Origin: JBOGVA01 sp050692195
GTDB lineage: Bacteria > Actinomycetota > UBA4738
Assembly: GCA_050692195.1 (NCBI GenBank)
Contig: JBOGVA010000098.1
Span: 1-8,563 of the forward strand
DNA: 8,563 nucleotides
Direction of reading: 5' to 3'
Both the position numbers and the translations under genes were made by a program. Shown here piece after piece: positions 1 through 6,577 of this stretch. The notes below the pieces were generated by a model. That model searched no databases and was not told the origin of the DNA. It saw nothing but the letters and a program-made list of their open reading frames with translations. The number at the start of each line of letters is the position of its first letter. Position 1 is the stretch's first letter.

Positions 1-107
1 CACCCGAGCTGGGACGCGTGGCCGAGGTCGAGCCAGGTCCCGAGCGTGTGGCCGTGGTCCCGCCCGATCCGCTCGACCTCCGCCTTCAGCTCCTCCCTGG
101 TGGCCAC
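1..107 (-). CDS. Small Cys/His (zinc-ribbon-like) protein, 5' part only; paralogue of the 4927-5154 gene
   Basis: The gene reads leftward from a GTG at 107 and leaves the window after about 35 codons (begins VATREELKAEVERIGRD, then a GHTLG/WLDLGHASQLG stretch). It is a near copy of the complete gene at 4927-5154. Within the shared coding part there are five substitutions: three fall in third codon positions and are silent, and two are mild (Ile/Val, Thr/Ile). This pattern favours the minus frame over the overlapping plus-strand ORF. The GTG start is chosen because a 1-bp indel at 126 relative to the other copy shifts the upstream frame, so any longer version would not be conserved. No clear Shine-Dalgarno is visible. 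The function is not known; see the full-length copy for the Cys motif. Confidence 0.5.
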   Translation of the reverse strand, partial: MATREELKAEVERIGRDHGHTLGTWLDLGHASQLG

Positions 108-134
108 CGAACCAGCATACTGACGGCCTGGGGA
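1..134. repeat. Long duplicated segment, copy 1 (pairs with 5048-5180)
   Basis: Bases 1-134 match 5048-5180 with six substitutions and one single-base indel, about 95 percent identity. The copy extends beyond the left edge, so its true length is unknown. It covers the start of a small minus-strand gene and about 27 bp upstream of it, and similarity stops near the end of the shared CCTGGGGA. It is therefore a duplication of a gene with a short upstream part. Confidence 0.9.
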
Positions 135-261
135 ATGCCCGAGTTTTCTGTACCCTTCAACCCTTGCTTGCCCCTTCGTCCCCGGATGGGCTCTCCTACC
201 TTGTGCGAGCGGGCCAAAGGGCCGACCATGAGAAGCGGCAGTGTCCAGGCAGGCGGGAGAA

Positions 262-495
262 GTGGTCAGAGCCTACATCCTGATCCAGAGCCAAGTGGGT
301 GCGTCCGGCGAGGTGGCCCGGGACGTGGCCCACATTAAGGGAGTGACCTCCGCCGAGGCGGTGACCGGTCCCTACGACGTGATCGCCCTCGTCGAGGCCC
401 GCAACCTCGACGAGCTCGGACGGCTGGTGGTGGGCAAGGTACAAGCGATTGAGGGCGTCACACGCACTCTGACCTGTCCCGTGGTCCGCCTCTAA
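262..495 (+). CDS. Lrp/AsnC ligand-binding (RAM) domain protein without a DNA-binding domain
   Basis: This is a 77-residue protein consisting only of the ligand-binding and oligomerisation domain of Lrp/AsnC regulators. The family hallmarks are plain: an opening VRAYILIQ strand, a helix followed by IKGVTSAEAVTGPYDVIALV, then a second helix and VTRTLTCPVVRL at the end. There is no N-terminal helix-turn-helix, so it cannot bind DNA alone. Stand-alone RAM proteins are known to form oligomers that bind amino acids or modulate full-length Lrp proteins; which of these applies here is inference. The start is placed at GTG 262 because family members begin directly at the (V)VRAYILIQ strand. An in-frame GTG at 241 would add seven residues and cannot be excluded. 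The gene is monocistronic as far as visible, with a terminator about 120 bp downstream. Confidence 0.85.
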   Translation: MVRAYILIQSQVGASGEVARDVAHIKGVTSAEAVTGPYDVIALVEARNLDELGRLVVGKVQAIEGVTRTLTCPVVRL

Positions 496-614
496 CCGGA
501 GAAGACCACGGCCCTGCGAGCCCCGGCCCCCTACCCTGATTTCGCCGATCTGCCCGTCGGCGTCTAATGCTACTGGTCATCTCAGAGTGCATAATGAGTG
601 AAGGTGATGGCGGG

Positions 615-648
615 AAGGCTGGTCGGCGACGGCCAGCCTTTTTCTTTT
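615..648 (+). terminator. Intrinsic terminator with GNRA-type tetraloop
   Basis: AAGGCTGGTCG (615-625) pairs with CGGCCAGCCTT (630-640) through one T-G wobble, giving an 11-bp stem closed by GCGA, a GNRA tetraloop. It runs straight into TTTCTTTT (641-648). The orientation fits termination of plus-strand transcription from the RAM gene ending at 495. It sits only about 50 bp before the start of the next plus-strand gene, so that gene needs its own promoter or depends on read-through. Confidence 0.8.
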
Positions 649-697
649 CCAGCGGATGGATGAGGCCGGTCGGTTGGCGAGTGGAGGAGGTGCGTTG

Positions 698-997
698 ATG
701 TTCGCGCGAGTCGCAGTCTACGAAATCCCGGGCCATCGGGTAGAGGAAGCCGTTGGGAGCTTCCGGGAGGCCATCGACCAGATCAGGGACATGGAGGGTC
801 TGGAGGAGGTCTACGTCCTGGTTAGTCCCGAGAGCGATCGGGCGCTGACGATGAGCCTGTGGGAGCGTCAGGAAGACATGGAGGTTAGTCGCATCAAGGC
901 CAGCCAGCTTCGAAGTGATGCAGCAAAGGTCGTCGACGGCAGCGTGCAAAGCGTTGTGGAGTACGAGGTCGCGATTCACGAGCTGCTCCGTTCGTGA
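698..997 (+). CDS. ABM-like dimeric alpha/beta-barrel protein
   Basis: This 99-residue protein fits the antibiotic-biosynthesis-monooxygenase (ABM) fold, a ferredoxin-like dimeric barrel. The pieces in order are an N-terminal strand FARVAVYEI, a helix EEAVGSFREAIDQIRD, the strand EEVYVLVSPESDRALTMSLWE (typical ABM core ending in an aromatic), a helix EDMEVSRIKASQLR and a final strand VVEYEVAIHE. Length is normal for the family. ATG 698 is chosen because GGAGGAGG lies at 683-690 with good spacing; an in-frame upstream ATG at 656 has no such site. Members of this fold are small oxygenases, heme-degrading enzymes or stress-related proteins without assigned activity, and the sequence alone does not decide. 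A second, unrelated-looking ABM protein lies at 7350-7652. Confidence 0.75.
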   Translation: MFARVAVYEIPGHRVEEAVGSFREAIDQIRDMEGLEEVYVLVSPESDRALTMSLWERQEDMEVSRIKASQLRSDAAKVVDGSVQSVVEYEVAIHELLRS

Positions 998-1271
998 GGG
1001 CATGGAATTCGACACCAGAGGAGAAGCCATGAGGTTAGCCAGATCGCACCCGTGAAGTCGCCTCGCGCCCAGGATATCTGCCGGGCTGCGGTCGTTCATC
1101 GGTGGAGTCTCTGAAGGCAGCCATCCGAAGGACAAGAGCCGCGCGTCCGACGGACACCCTCCACCGACCCGGGTTCTTTCCCCAGCCCCTCTCTGCCCGC
1201 CGCTCGGGCTCTTCGTAGATCGCAGGAAGGCCGTCTTCGGCCACGCCCGCGGCGGGCCTGCCCTCCTAGCC

Positions 1272-1304
1272 GCGTCGCCTGAGAATGTTGACGAAACAGG
1301 TGGC
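1272..1304 (+). repeat. Dispersed intergenic repeat, copy A
   Basis: This copy is GCGTCGCCTGAGAATG followed by TTGACGAAACAGGTGGC. The last 24 bases (1281-1304) are identical to copy C at 7257-7280 and differ by one base from copy B at 4834-4857. Against B the match runs over all 33 bases with three differences. All three copies have the same orientation and lie between genes. The core contains TGTT...AACA half-sites. Similarity to copy C continues patchily for some 50 bases downstream (GGGAG, CCC, CGAA, CTGG, AGGTC blocks in order). Confidence 0.85.
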
Positions 1305-1401
1305 GAGGGAGCCCTCGCACCCGAACCTGGAGGTCGCCTCCTAAGGGAGTCGGCTCTCGGAGCTCTCTTTGATCGGTAGCAGTCGTTCTCCAGCCTTGCC
1401 T

Positions 1402-1430
1402 CGGAGGTTCGAATCCTCCCGGGGGCACCA
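1402..1430 (+). other. tRNA-like 3' end (T-arm, acceptor strand and CCA) without a matching 5' half
   Basis: GGAGG (1404-1408) and CCTCC (1414-1418) wrap the 7-base loop TTCGAAT, exactly a tRNA T-stem and T-loop. Directly after come two C/G-rich bases into the acceptor-like strand, ending GGGGGCACCA at 1430. A 5' acceptor strand such as GCCCCCG is not found at the required distance, and no D-arm or anticodon arm folds in front, although GGTAG at 1375-1379 recalls a D-loop. I read it as a tRNA remnant or an attachment-site copy of a tRNA 3' end, not a functional tRNA. Confidence 0.5.
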
Positions 1431-1519
1431 GAGCACGCAAACTACCGGTCGAGGACGACGAGCACAGCACGCTCACCATCCCGATCCTGACGCCGCCCAA
1501 GGGTCTCCGATATTTGGGG

Positions 1520-1529
1520 GATCATGATC
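1520..1529. promoter_or_regulatory. Palindrome GATCATGATC, possible operator
   Basis: A perfect 10-bp palindrome, GATCATGATC, is framed by GGGG on the left and GCCCC on the right (after one A). It stands out in a G/C-dominated context and lies about 240 bp before the Tat-exported protein gene. A role as an operator is a guess. Confidence 0.2.
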
Positions 1530-1584
1530 AGCCCCACAAGCCTGCATCTGCCATTTCTGGCCCGCCGCGCGTTCGTGACCCTTG

Positions 1585-1613
1585 CGGATAGTGCGCCATA
1601 TGACGGATAGTGC
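1585..1613 (+). promoter_or_regulatory. Direct repeat CGGATAGTGC, possible regulator or promoter region
   Basis: CGGATAGTGC occurs at 1585-1594 and again at 1604-1613, a 19-bp period, close to two helical turns. It lies about 150 bp upstream of the gene at 1767. Spacing on one face of the helix is what a tandem regulator site would show. TTGCGG at 1583 and GATAGT at 1606 sit 17 bp apart and could pass for weak -35 and -10 elements. Both readings are tentative. Confidence 0.25.
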
Positions 1614-1766
1614 CCACCGAGGCAGGGACGGAGGACCTGAGATGGAGCGCTCGGTGCCCTCAAGGCCCGCGTCCCGCTGTGCGCGTCCCTTTCCCGCTGC
1701 GTCCTGTCGCTCCCCCCCATCCACTTTCCTCTGTCCTGACGGGGCCGATACGGAGAAGGGGGGACC

Positions 1767-2333
1767 ATGGACAGGAGAGCGTTTCTCACGAAGGCGGGGC
1801 TCACCACCGCGCTGACCGCAACGGGCCTGGAAGGCTTGGCGGGAGTGGCGTGGGCCCAAGATAGGCGGATCAACTTCCACTTTCTCAGCTTCAGCGCCAA
1901 CACAGCCGGCACACCCGACCTGGTAGCCATGAGCGGGGACGGCCATGTCGCCACAGGCGGCGTGGTGGGCTCGGGCAGCTTCGTGCACCTCGATCCTTCG
2001 ACTGGGGTCCCCGCAACCATCCTGGGCGAGGGGACCTGGAAGGCCAAGCGGCTCGTCAGTTTCCACGAAGAGGGAAGGTGGGGCGTCTTCCTCTCAGGAA
2101 CCGTGGTGATGGACATCCGGCTCGTGCCGGAGGGTAGCGCGCCGGTTCCAGCCCAGTTGACCATGAACTGCAACCTGGGGCCGGCCGGCATCTCCACGGG
2201 GCTCCCGGAGGGGTTCTTCCTCGACATCCCAAGCCTGGGAGCGGAGTTCCAGCCGACCACTTTTCCGGGCGGGTTCCCATTTGGGTTGACCGTGTTCACC
2301 ACCGTCGTCGAGGAGAGGGGTTCTTCCGGATAA
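1767..2333 (+). CDS. Tat-exported protein of unknown function
   Basis: A 188-residue protein starting MDRRAFLTKAG, a good twin-arginine motif (RR at 3-4, then AFLTK), followed by a weakly hydrophobic stretch to about residue 30. A signal-peptidase site is likely at AWA|QD (28-30). The mature part, about 158 residues, is rich in beta-prone and glycine segments (NFHFLSFSANTAG, HVATGGVVGSGSFVHL, GVFLSGTVVMDIRLV) with a single cysteine in MNCNLG. It looks like a compact beta-rich secreted domain, but I do not recognise the family. The ATG is preceded by AGAAGGGGGG, a fair ribosome-binding site. A Sec-exported protein gene starts 57 bp downstream on the same strand, and the two probably share a transcript. 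Tat export suggests folding or cofactor binding before transport, which is inference. Confidence 0.8.
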   Translation: MDRRAFLTKAGLTTALTATGLEGLAGVAWAQDRRINFHFLSFSANTAGTPDLVAMSGDGHVATGGVVGSGSFVHLDPSTGVPATILGEGTWKAKRLVSFHEEGRWGVFLSGTVVMDIRLVPEGSAPVPAQLTMNCNLGPAGISTGLPEGFFLDIPSLGAEFQPTTFPGGFPFGLTVFTTVVEERGSSG

Positions 2334-2390
2334 CGCTACCTGCTCAGCGACCTGCGGACCTGGCTGGTGGCGTCGGCTGAGGAGGCTCGG

Positions 2391-2855
2391 ATGAAGAGAC
2401 TGCCTATTCTTTTCGTGGCAGTGCTCATGTCGGCTGCCCTCTCCGCTTCGCCAGCGGCCGCGGCGGGCCCCGCCGTCGCGAACGGAGGAGGCCGAGGGAC
2501 CGTCGACGGCACGAATCCTTTCTCGCAGTTCGGATTCGGCGTGACCCAGGCCGCCGGTGGCCAGGTGCAGGGACAGTTCAATTGCCTGATGGCGGGCGCG
2601 TCGGAGTTTCCGGGCTTTGACCTCATGGCAGTGCGGGGTCAGATTACGAGCGTGGTCGTCTGGGGAAGCACGGCGACCTTCGATGGCGCCGGCATGTTCC
2701 AGACGGGCAATCAGGGCAAGTCTCCAGCAACATTCCGGGTCGTCGTGAAGGAGGGTGGGCCTGGCGTAGGAACCTTTCAGTTGACGCTCCTCACACCGTT
2801 CCTGTTCGTCCTGCCGACGGAAACGGTCCTGGACGGGCACATCACGATCCACTAG
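2391..2855 (+). CDS. Sec-exported beta-rich protein of unknown function
   Basis: A 154-residue protein with a classical signal peptide: MKR, then a hydrophobic core LPILFVAVLMSAALSA, then SPAAAAG with a likely cleavage near residue 23-25. The mature part has repeated Gly-rich beta strands (GGGRGTVDG, SQFGFGVTQAAGGQVQGQF, QITSVVVWGSTATFDGAGMF, FRVVVKEGGPGVGTFQLTLL) and one Cys in FNCLMAG. The pattern of a Gly-rich strand, an aromatic strand, an 'F.G.G' strand and 'GxPGxG-F-L' resembles small extracellular beta-sandwich domains, but no family can be named with confidence. ATG 2391 is chosen because GAGGAGG (2379-2385) is well spaced; an in-frame GTG at 2367 would put charged residues before the signal peptide. 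It is likely in an operon with the gene at 1767-2333. Confidence 0.8.
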   Translation: MKRLPILFVAVLMSAALSASPAAAAGPAVANGGGRGTVDGTNPFSQFGFGVTQAAGGQVQGQFNCLMAGASEFPGFDLMAVRGQITSVVVWGSTATFDGAGMFQTGNQGKSPATFRVVVKEGGPGVGTFQLTLLTPFLFVLPTETVLDGHITIH

Positions 2856-3269
2856 CTGGGCGAGGTGGCTTCTTGGGCTCCACGGGCCGGCCCCCTGGAT
2901 GAGACCCACTAGTCTCCAAGGTGGTGGACAGCCTTCACCTGGACGAGCGCCTGCGCCAGCTGTCTCCCCTTTCGTTCGGTTCGCCCCGGGGGCACCAAGT
3001 TGGCGCGCGCTGCCGCTCATCTCCGCCGATTTTTTCGACCCTTTGATCAGACCTGCACCCGCGTAACATCAGCCACAGGTGACTCCGCCAGGTGCCCCGC
3101 CCTCTGGTCCGAGGCCCCGCTTGATCGGTGCTTTGAGGTGGCGTTCTAGGTGCCACCAGAAGGCGTCTGCCCGATTGGATTCCGGGAGCTCCGCCGGCTC
3201 GGGAACTCCAGCCGTTGAGTGGGCTTCCTCGGCTGTCATAGGGTACTGGCGAGGAAGGGCCAAGGGGAG
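2856..3269. other. Non-coding interval with a tRNA-3'-end-like scrap
   Basis: No supported gene is seen between the Sec-exported protein and the methyltransferase. The ORFs here are Arg/Pro-rich shadows. The one notable element is GGTTCG then CCCCGGGGGCACCA at 2978-2997, listed separately. No clear terminator hairpin follows the gene that ends at 2855. Confidence 0.5.
2978..2997 (+). other. Second tRNA-3'-end-like scrap
   Basis: GGTTCG followed by CCCCGGGGGCACCA shares the last 13 bases (CCCGGGGGCACCA) and the GGTTCG block with the tRNA-like end at 1402-1430, but lacks about five bases of the T-loop and T-stem between them. It cannot form a T-arm. Read as a degraded copy of the same tRNA 3' end it would be a second half of a direct repeat flanking 1431-2977. 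The sequence is very G/C-rich, so chance similarity is possible. Confidence 0.3.
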
Positions 3270-3935
3270 ATGGATCGGGACGATCCCGCGTACAAGGGCC
3301 AGGCTGGCTACACGCCCTTCCTCCTCGCGATCTATGACCCGTTCGTGCTCGGCTTCATGGCCCGTGTGGTCTGGCGGTGCCCCACCCCGCCTGTCATCGA
3401 ACGTTATCGAAAGCACCTCGGACACCGGCATCTCGACGTCGGCCCCGGCACTGGCTACTTCATCGAGAAGGCCGCGCCACCGGCCGGGACGGAGATCACC
3501 CTGCTCGACCCGAACCCGAACGTGCTTGCCCGCTGCTCCCGAAGGCTGGCGGCGATGCATCCGACCACCGTCGAGGCGGATGTGATGAAGCCGCTGCCCG
3601 TTGATGGTCCGTTCGACTCAGCGGCGCTCAACTTCGTGCTCCACTGCTTGCGCGGTCCCCAGTCGCACAAAGCCATCGCGATCCGGAACGTGGCGGCCGT
3701 GCTCGAACCCGCTGGCGTGTTGTTCGGCGGCACCGTCTTGGGAACCGCCGAACTACATACACCACAGGCTCGCGCGACCCTCCGGGCCTTCAACCGGAAG
3801 GGCGACTTCGACAACCTCGGGGATACCGCCGAGGGGCTCCGCCAGATCCTGGAGGAGTCGTTTCAAACGGTCGAGATCGAGGTCATCGGATCGGCCGCAC
3901 TCTTCACGGCCACTGGCCCGGGCGAGGCTGGGTAA
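3270..3935 (+). CDS. Class I SAM-dependent methyltransferase
   Basis: A 221-residue Rossmann-fold methyltransferase. The SAM-binding motif I is HLDVGPGTGYF (54-64), the acidic ribose-binding position follows in LLDPNPNVL (D80), EAD at 102-104 would contact the adenine, and FDSAALNFVLHCL (115-127) is motif IV. The N-terminal part (DDPAYKGQAGYTPFLLAIYDPFVLGFMARVVW) is the family's substrate-side cap, and the C-terminal half (FNRKGDFDNLGDTAEGLRQILEESF) is conserved in actinomycete homologues as I recall them. The substrate is unknown; such enzymes are often annotated only as methyltransferase domain proteins. ATG 3270 is preferred over the upstream in-frame start at 3219 because the family begins MxRDDPAYKGQ and purine-rich GAGGAAGG and AAGGGGAG lie just upstream. 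It stands alone on the plus strand. Confidence 0.9.
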   Translation: MDRDDPAYKGQAGYTPFLLAIYDPFVLGFMARVVWRCPTPPVIERYRKHLGHRHLDVGPGTGYFIEKAAPPAGTEITLLDPNPNVLARCSRRLAAMHPTTVEADVMKPLPVDGPFDSAALNFVLHCLRGPQSHKAIAIRNVAAVLEPAGVLFGGTVLGTAELHTPQARATLRAFNRKGDFDNLGDTAEGLRQILEESFQTVEIEVIGSAALFTATGPGEAG

Positions 3936-4130
3936 CGCGACAGTTCTCGACGACCGGAATCCCGACTCGCTGTCGTTGGTTCCGAGGCGTCCCTTGGGCA
4001 AGCTGCCTGGTCAAGAAGCCGAATCGCAGTTTGCGGACCCCGCACCGTGTGAGGGCTCGAAGGTCCGGCTGCGTCGGACGGAGTCAGCGCCTGGAACACA
4101 GAACACGCAGAGGCGTAGGCTGACGTGGCC

Positions 4131-4778
4131 ATGCTGCCAAGTCGGCCATGGGTGCTCGGACTCGGGTACGCGGGTGCGGCCTTTGCCGCCGCTCACGCTT
4201 ACGCATTCCGCGTCATCCTTGGGGCGCAGGACGATCCCGATGACATGGGAGAACTGCTCACGTACTTCGCGTCCAATCGGACGCTCTTCCTGGTCTGGGT
4301 CTTCGCCGCCATCGCCCTGTGGATCGTCCTCGTGTCCCTGCTGCCGGCGATCTGGCGAGCGCTCGGCCGCGGCTGGGCAGCGACCGCTGCTGTCGCGGCT
4401 ATGTTCCTCGGTGCGGTCATCAACATCGCCGGCGACGGATCACAGTTCCCGACCATCTTCCTCAGCGCGCGCTACGCAAGCGCAGACGAGTCACTTCAGG
4501 TGGGCCTCGTAGCCGCGGCCGGCGAAGTGTCCGACGCGGTCGGAGCGCTTCTAGGCGTTGGCATCGCGCCCCTGTTTGTGGGGTTGCTCGCTGCCGCCCT
4601 CGTCTCCGCGCTTCGCCGTACGCCCGGGGGTCGGGGATACGGCAGCCTATTCGTCCTCTTTGGACTGGCCACCGTCCCCGTGGGACCGCCGATCGTCGGC
4701 GCGGCGCTCAACCTCCTGATCTTCGCCTCGATCGCCTATTTCACCGCCCGCGCCCTCGCGGCCGAGCCACACACATAG
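4131..4778 (+). CDS. Multi-pass integral membrane protein of unknown function
   Basis: A 215-residue hydrophobic protein with about six membrane segments: roughly 7-27, 52-72, 82-102, 124-142, 143-162 and one or two between 172 and 207. Soluble parts are short; the largest is an acidic loop AQDDPDDMGELLTYFASNR (32-50). No catalytic motif is seen. The spacing of helices and the acidic first loop recall DUF4386-type membrane proteins, but this is a weak impression. The ATG at 4131 is used; an in-frame GTG at 4125, two codons upstream, has an AGG five bases before it and is equally possible. It has its own interval of about 190 bp after the methyltransferase, so co-transcription is not obvious. 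Confidence 0.75.
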   Translation: MLPSRPWVLGLGYAGAAFAAAHAYAFRVILGAQDDPDDMGELLTYFASNRTLFLVWVFAAIALWIVLVSLLPAIWRALGRGWAATAAVAAMFLGAVINIAGDGSQFPTIFLSARYASADESLQVGLVAAAGEVSDAVGALLGVGIAPLFVGLLAAALVSALRRTPGGRGYGSLFVLFGLATVPVGPPIVGAALNLLIFASIAYFTARALAAEPHT

Positions 4779-4824
4779 CCTGGTCGCTACCCCGGGGACC
4801 TTGGACCTCGGGCCTCTCCTTGCA

Positions 4825-4857
4825 GCATCGCCGGAGAATGTTCACGAAACAGGTGGC
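4825..4857 (+). repeat. Dispersed intergenic repeat, copy B
   Basis: GCATCGCCGGAGAATG followed by TTCACGAAACAGGTGGC matches copy A at 30 of 33 positions and copy C over the core with one change (TTC for TTG). It lies 47 bp after the membrane-protein gene and about 70 bp before the end of the small minus-strand gene at 4927. Unlike copies A and C, no T-loop-like sequence follows it. Confidence 0.85.
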
Positions 4858-4926
4858 TTGCCCAAGGATGCCTCGTCGGATCTGAGCAGACCGCTACGAT
4901 CCGCGGCCGCGCATAGTCTGAGCGGA

Positions 4927-5154
4927 CTACTCCGGGGTTTCGATGAGCCGCTGGCCCCGATCGGGGCAGGGCTGCTCGAAGGCCTCGGTGAACGCCTCCC
5001 CCGGGGGCGGGAGGACCTGGACGAACGCGTATCGGTCGCATCCCAGGCACCCGAGCTGAGACGCGTGGCCGAGGTCAAGCCAGATCCCGAGCGTGTGGCC
5101 GTGGTCCCGCCCGACCCGCTCGACCTCCGCCTTCAGCTCCTCCCTTGTGGCCAC
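4927..5154 (-). CDS. Small Cys/His protein, zinc-ribbon-like, full-length paralogue of 1-107
   Basis: A 75-residue protein starting at GTG 5154. An N-terminal charged helix (REELKAEVERVGRD) is followed by HGHTLGIWLDLGHASQLGC-LGC-DRYAFVQV and a tail ending FEQPCPDRGQRLIETPE. The C36-x2-C39 pair, later C63 and His at 18, 20 and 30 suggest a small metal site. The layout 'GHxLG ... CxxC ... PCP' recalls small uncharacterised actinobacterial proteins with a zinc-ribbon-like core; that is from memory and not a named family. The start is placed at GTG 5154, not at the ATG at 5196, because the upstream 14 codons are frame-shifted in the other copy while the body is conserved with silent changes. No good Shine-Dalgarno is visible, which lowers confidence. 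Confidence 0.55.
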   Translation of the reverse strand: MATREELKAEVERVGRDHGHTLGIWLDLGHASQLGCLGCDRYAFVQVLPPPGEAFTEAFEQPCPDRGQRLIETPE

Positions 5155-5180
5155 GGAACCAGCATACTGACGCCTGGGGA
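5048..5180. repeat. Long duplicated segment, copy 2 (pairs with 1-134)
   Basis: This segment matches 1-134 at about 95 percent (six substitutions, one 1-bp deletion near 5172). It covers codons 1-35 of the small minus-strand gene and about 26 bp before its start. Downstream of it toward 5344 I see no further similarity and no gene. Confidence 0.9.
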
Positions 5181-5344
5181 TTCGCCCCCGTCGCACGGGA
5201 ACTGTGATGAGACGAGACCCGCGGCGTAGTCGTCAGGACCTCAAGGATGGCTCTCAACGTCTGAACCTGCGTCGCGGCCCCATCAAGCGCTTCCGCGACG
5301 AGGTGGAGACGTGCGCGGCCACCTGCTCGAAGTCACTGGTGCGC

Positions 5345-6577
5345 TCAGCGCGAAGCTCGGCCACCGAGCCTGAGGAAGTCCCGCTCGGCGTCCGTCGGCG
5401 CCATGTCGGCCGCACGTTCGTAGGCGGCCGCGGCCTCGCTGTTCCGGCCCAGCCGCCGAAGCAGATCGGCTCGCGTGGCGTGGAACGGGTGGTAGTTGTC
5501 CAGGTCCAACTGTTCCACCAACGCCAGCGCAGCAGCGGGCCCCTGCACCTCGCCGATGGCGATGGCGCGGTTGAGGGCCACGACCGGCGTGGGGGCGACC
5601 GCAAGCAACTGGTCGCACAGGGCGACGATCTGCGACCAGTCGGTCTCCTCGACTGACGGCGCGTCCGCATGCACGGCGTTGATGGCGGCTTGGAGCTGAT
5701 AGGCACCAGGTTGGTTGTGGCGAAGGCACCGGCGGACGATCGCCTGACCCTCCTCGATCAAGGCCCGATCCCATCGTGTGCGGTCCTGCTCGCCGAGCAG
5801 CACGAGGGAGCCGTCGGGCCGCGTTCGCGACGAGCGACGGGATTCGGTCAGGAGCAACAGCGCCAGCAGGCCGGCCACCTCTGGCTCGTCGGGCATGAGC
5901 GTCGCCAGGATCCGAGCCAGCCGGATCGCCTCCGAGCAGAGACCCGGTTCGGCTGGGCTGGTCAACCCGGCGTTGTATACGAGGTAGACGGTGGCCAGCA
6001 CGGGGCGGAGGCGGGCGGGCAGCTCGTGATCTTCCGGCACGCGGTAGGGGATCCGGGCGGCCTTGATCTTGCGCTTGGCACGCACGAGACGTCGGGCCAT
6101 GGTCGGTTCGGCCACCAGGAAGGATCTTGCGACCTCCTTGGTCGACAGGCCGCCGAGCAGTCGGAGGGTCAGCGCCACCTGCGCTTCGGTGGACAGTGCC
6201 GGGTGGCAGCAGGTGAAGATGAGGCGAAGCCGGTCGTCTTGAACGGGTCCCACCTCCTCGGGCATGCGGGGGTCGTCGTTGCCGGGCGAGAGCACCGCCA
6301 TCTCGCCGAGCAGTTCCCGTCCCCGTGACTCGCGGCGGAGGCGGTCTATGGCACGGTTTCGGGCGGTCGTCGTGATCCAGCCGCCCGGGTTGGGCGGCAG
6401 GCCGTCGCCCGGCCACTTGCGCAGGGCGACGGCGAACGCCTCCTGCACCGCATCCTCCCCGACGTCGATGTCACCGAAGGCGCGGATCAGCGTGGCCACC
6501 GATCGGCCGGACTCCTCGCGGAAGATCCGGCCGACCTCGGCCTCGTCGAGCTTGGGTCCGGCGTCGCCGTCCCGCAC
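5345..6577 (-). CDS. ECF42-type RNA polymerase sigma factor with C-terminal TPR-like extension
   Basis: A 410-residue extracytoplasmic-function sigma factor of the ECF42 type, where about 410 residues is the usual length. Region 2 covers about 19-85 (DAVQEAFAVALRKWP ... GGWITTTARNRAIDRLRRE) and region 4 about 128-178 (ALTLRLLGGLSTKEVARSFLVAEPTMARRLVRAKRKI). The linker RIPYRVP (175-181) and LIFTCCHPAL (119-128) are signatures of the group. The remaining 230 residues form the long helical extension (VYLVYNAGLTSP; TDWSQIVALCDQLL; ALNRAIAIGEVQGPAAAL; YHPFHATRADLLRRLG; AAAYERAADMAPTDAERDFL), which in this group replaces an anti-sigma factor and controls activity. The start is GTG 6577, four bases after the upstream DGPF gene stop, with GAGG nine bases before it. 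The C-terminus ends LRLGGRASR; I see no terminator. Confidence 0.95.
   Translation of the reverse strand: MRDGDAGPKLDEAEVGRIFREESGRSVATLIRAFGDIDVGEDAVQEAFAVALRKWPGDGLPPNPGGWITTTARNRAIDRLRRESRGRELLGEMAVLSPGNDDPRMPEEVGPVQDDRLRLIFTCCHPALSTEAQVALTLRLLGGLSTKEVARSFLVAEPTMARRLVRAKRKIKAARIPYRVPEDHELPARLRPVLATVYLVYNAGLTSPAEPGLCSEAIRLARILATLMPDEPEVAGLLALLLLTESRRSSRTRPDGSLVLLGEQDRTRWDRALIEEGQAIVRRCLRHNQPGAYQLQAAINAVHADAPSVEETDWSQIVALCDQLLAVAPTPVVALNRAIAIGEVQGPAAALALVEQLDLDNYHPFHATRADLLRRLGRNSEAAAAYERAADMAPTDAERDFLRLGGRASR

Larger units (their letters stand above)
998..1766. other. Long intergenic stretch with repeat A, tRNA-like 3' end and putative upstream control sites
   Basis: No convincing gene is seen here: the ORFs on both strands are low-complexity Arg/Gly/Pro-rich shadows. 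The stretch holds a GGCCG-TCTT-CGGCC hairpin near 1229-1242, repeat copy A (1272-1304), a series of small hairpins (GCGAGGG/CCCTCGC at 1303-1318, GGAGG/CCTCC at 1329-1341), a tRNA T-arm and acceptor-like end (1402-1430), a 10-bp palindrome (1520-1529) and a 10-bp direct repeat (1585-1594, 1604-1613) before the Tat-exported protein gene. An 8-codon ORF with a GGAG-type site (1029-1055) may be the head of a lost gene. Confidence 0.6.
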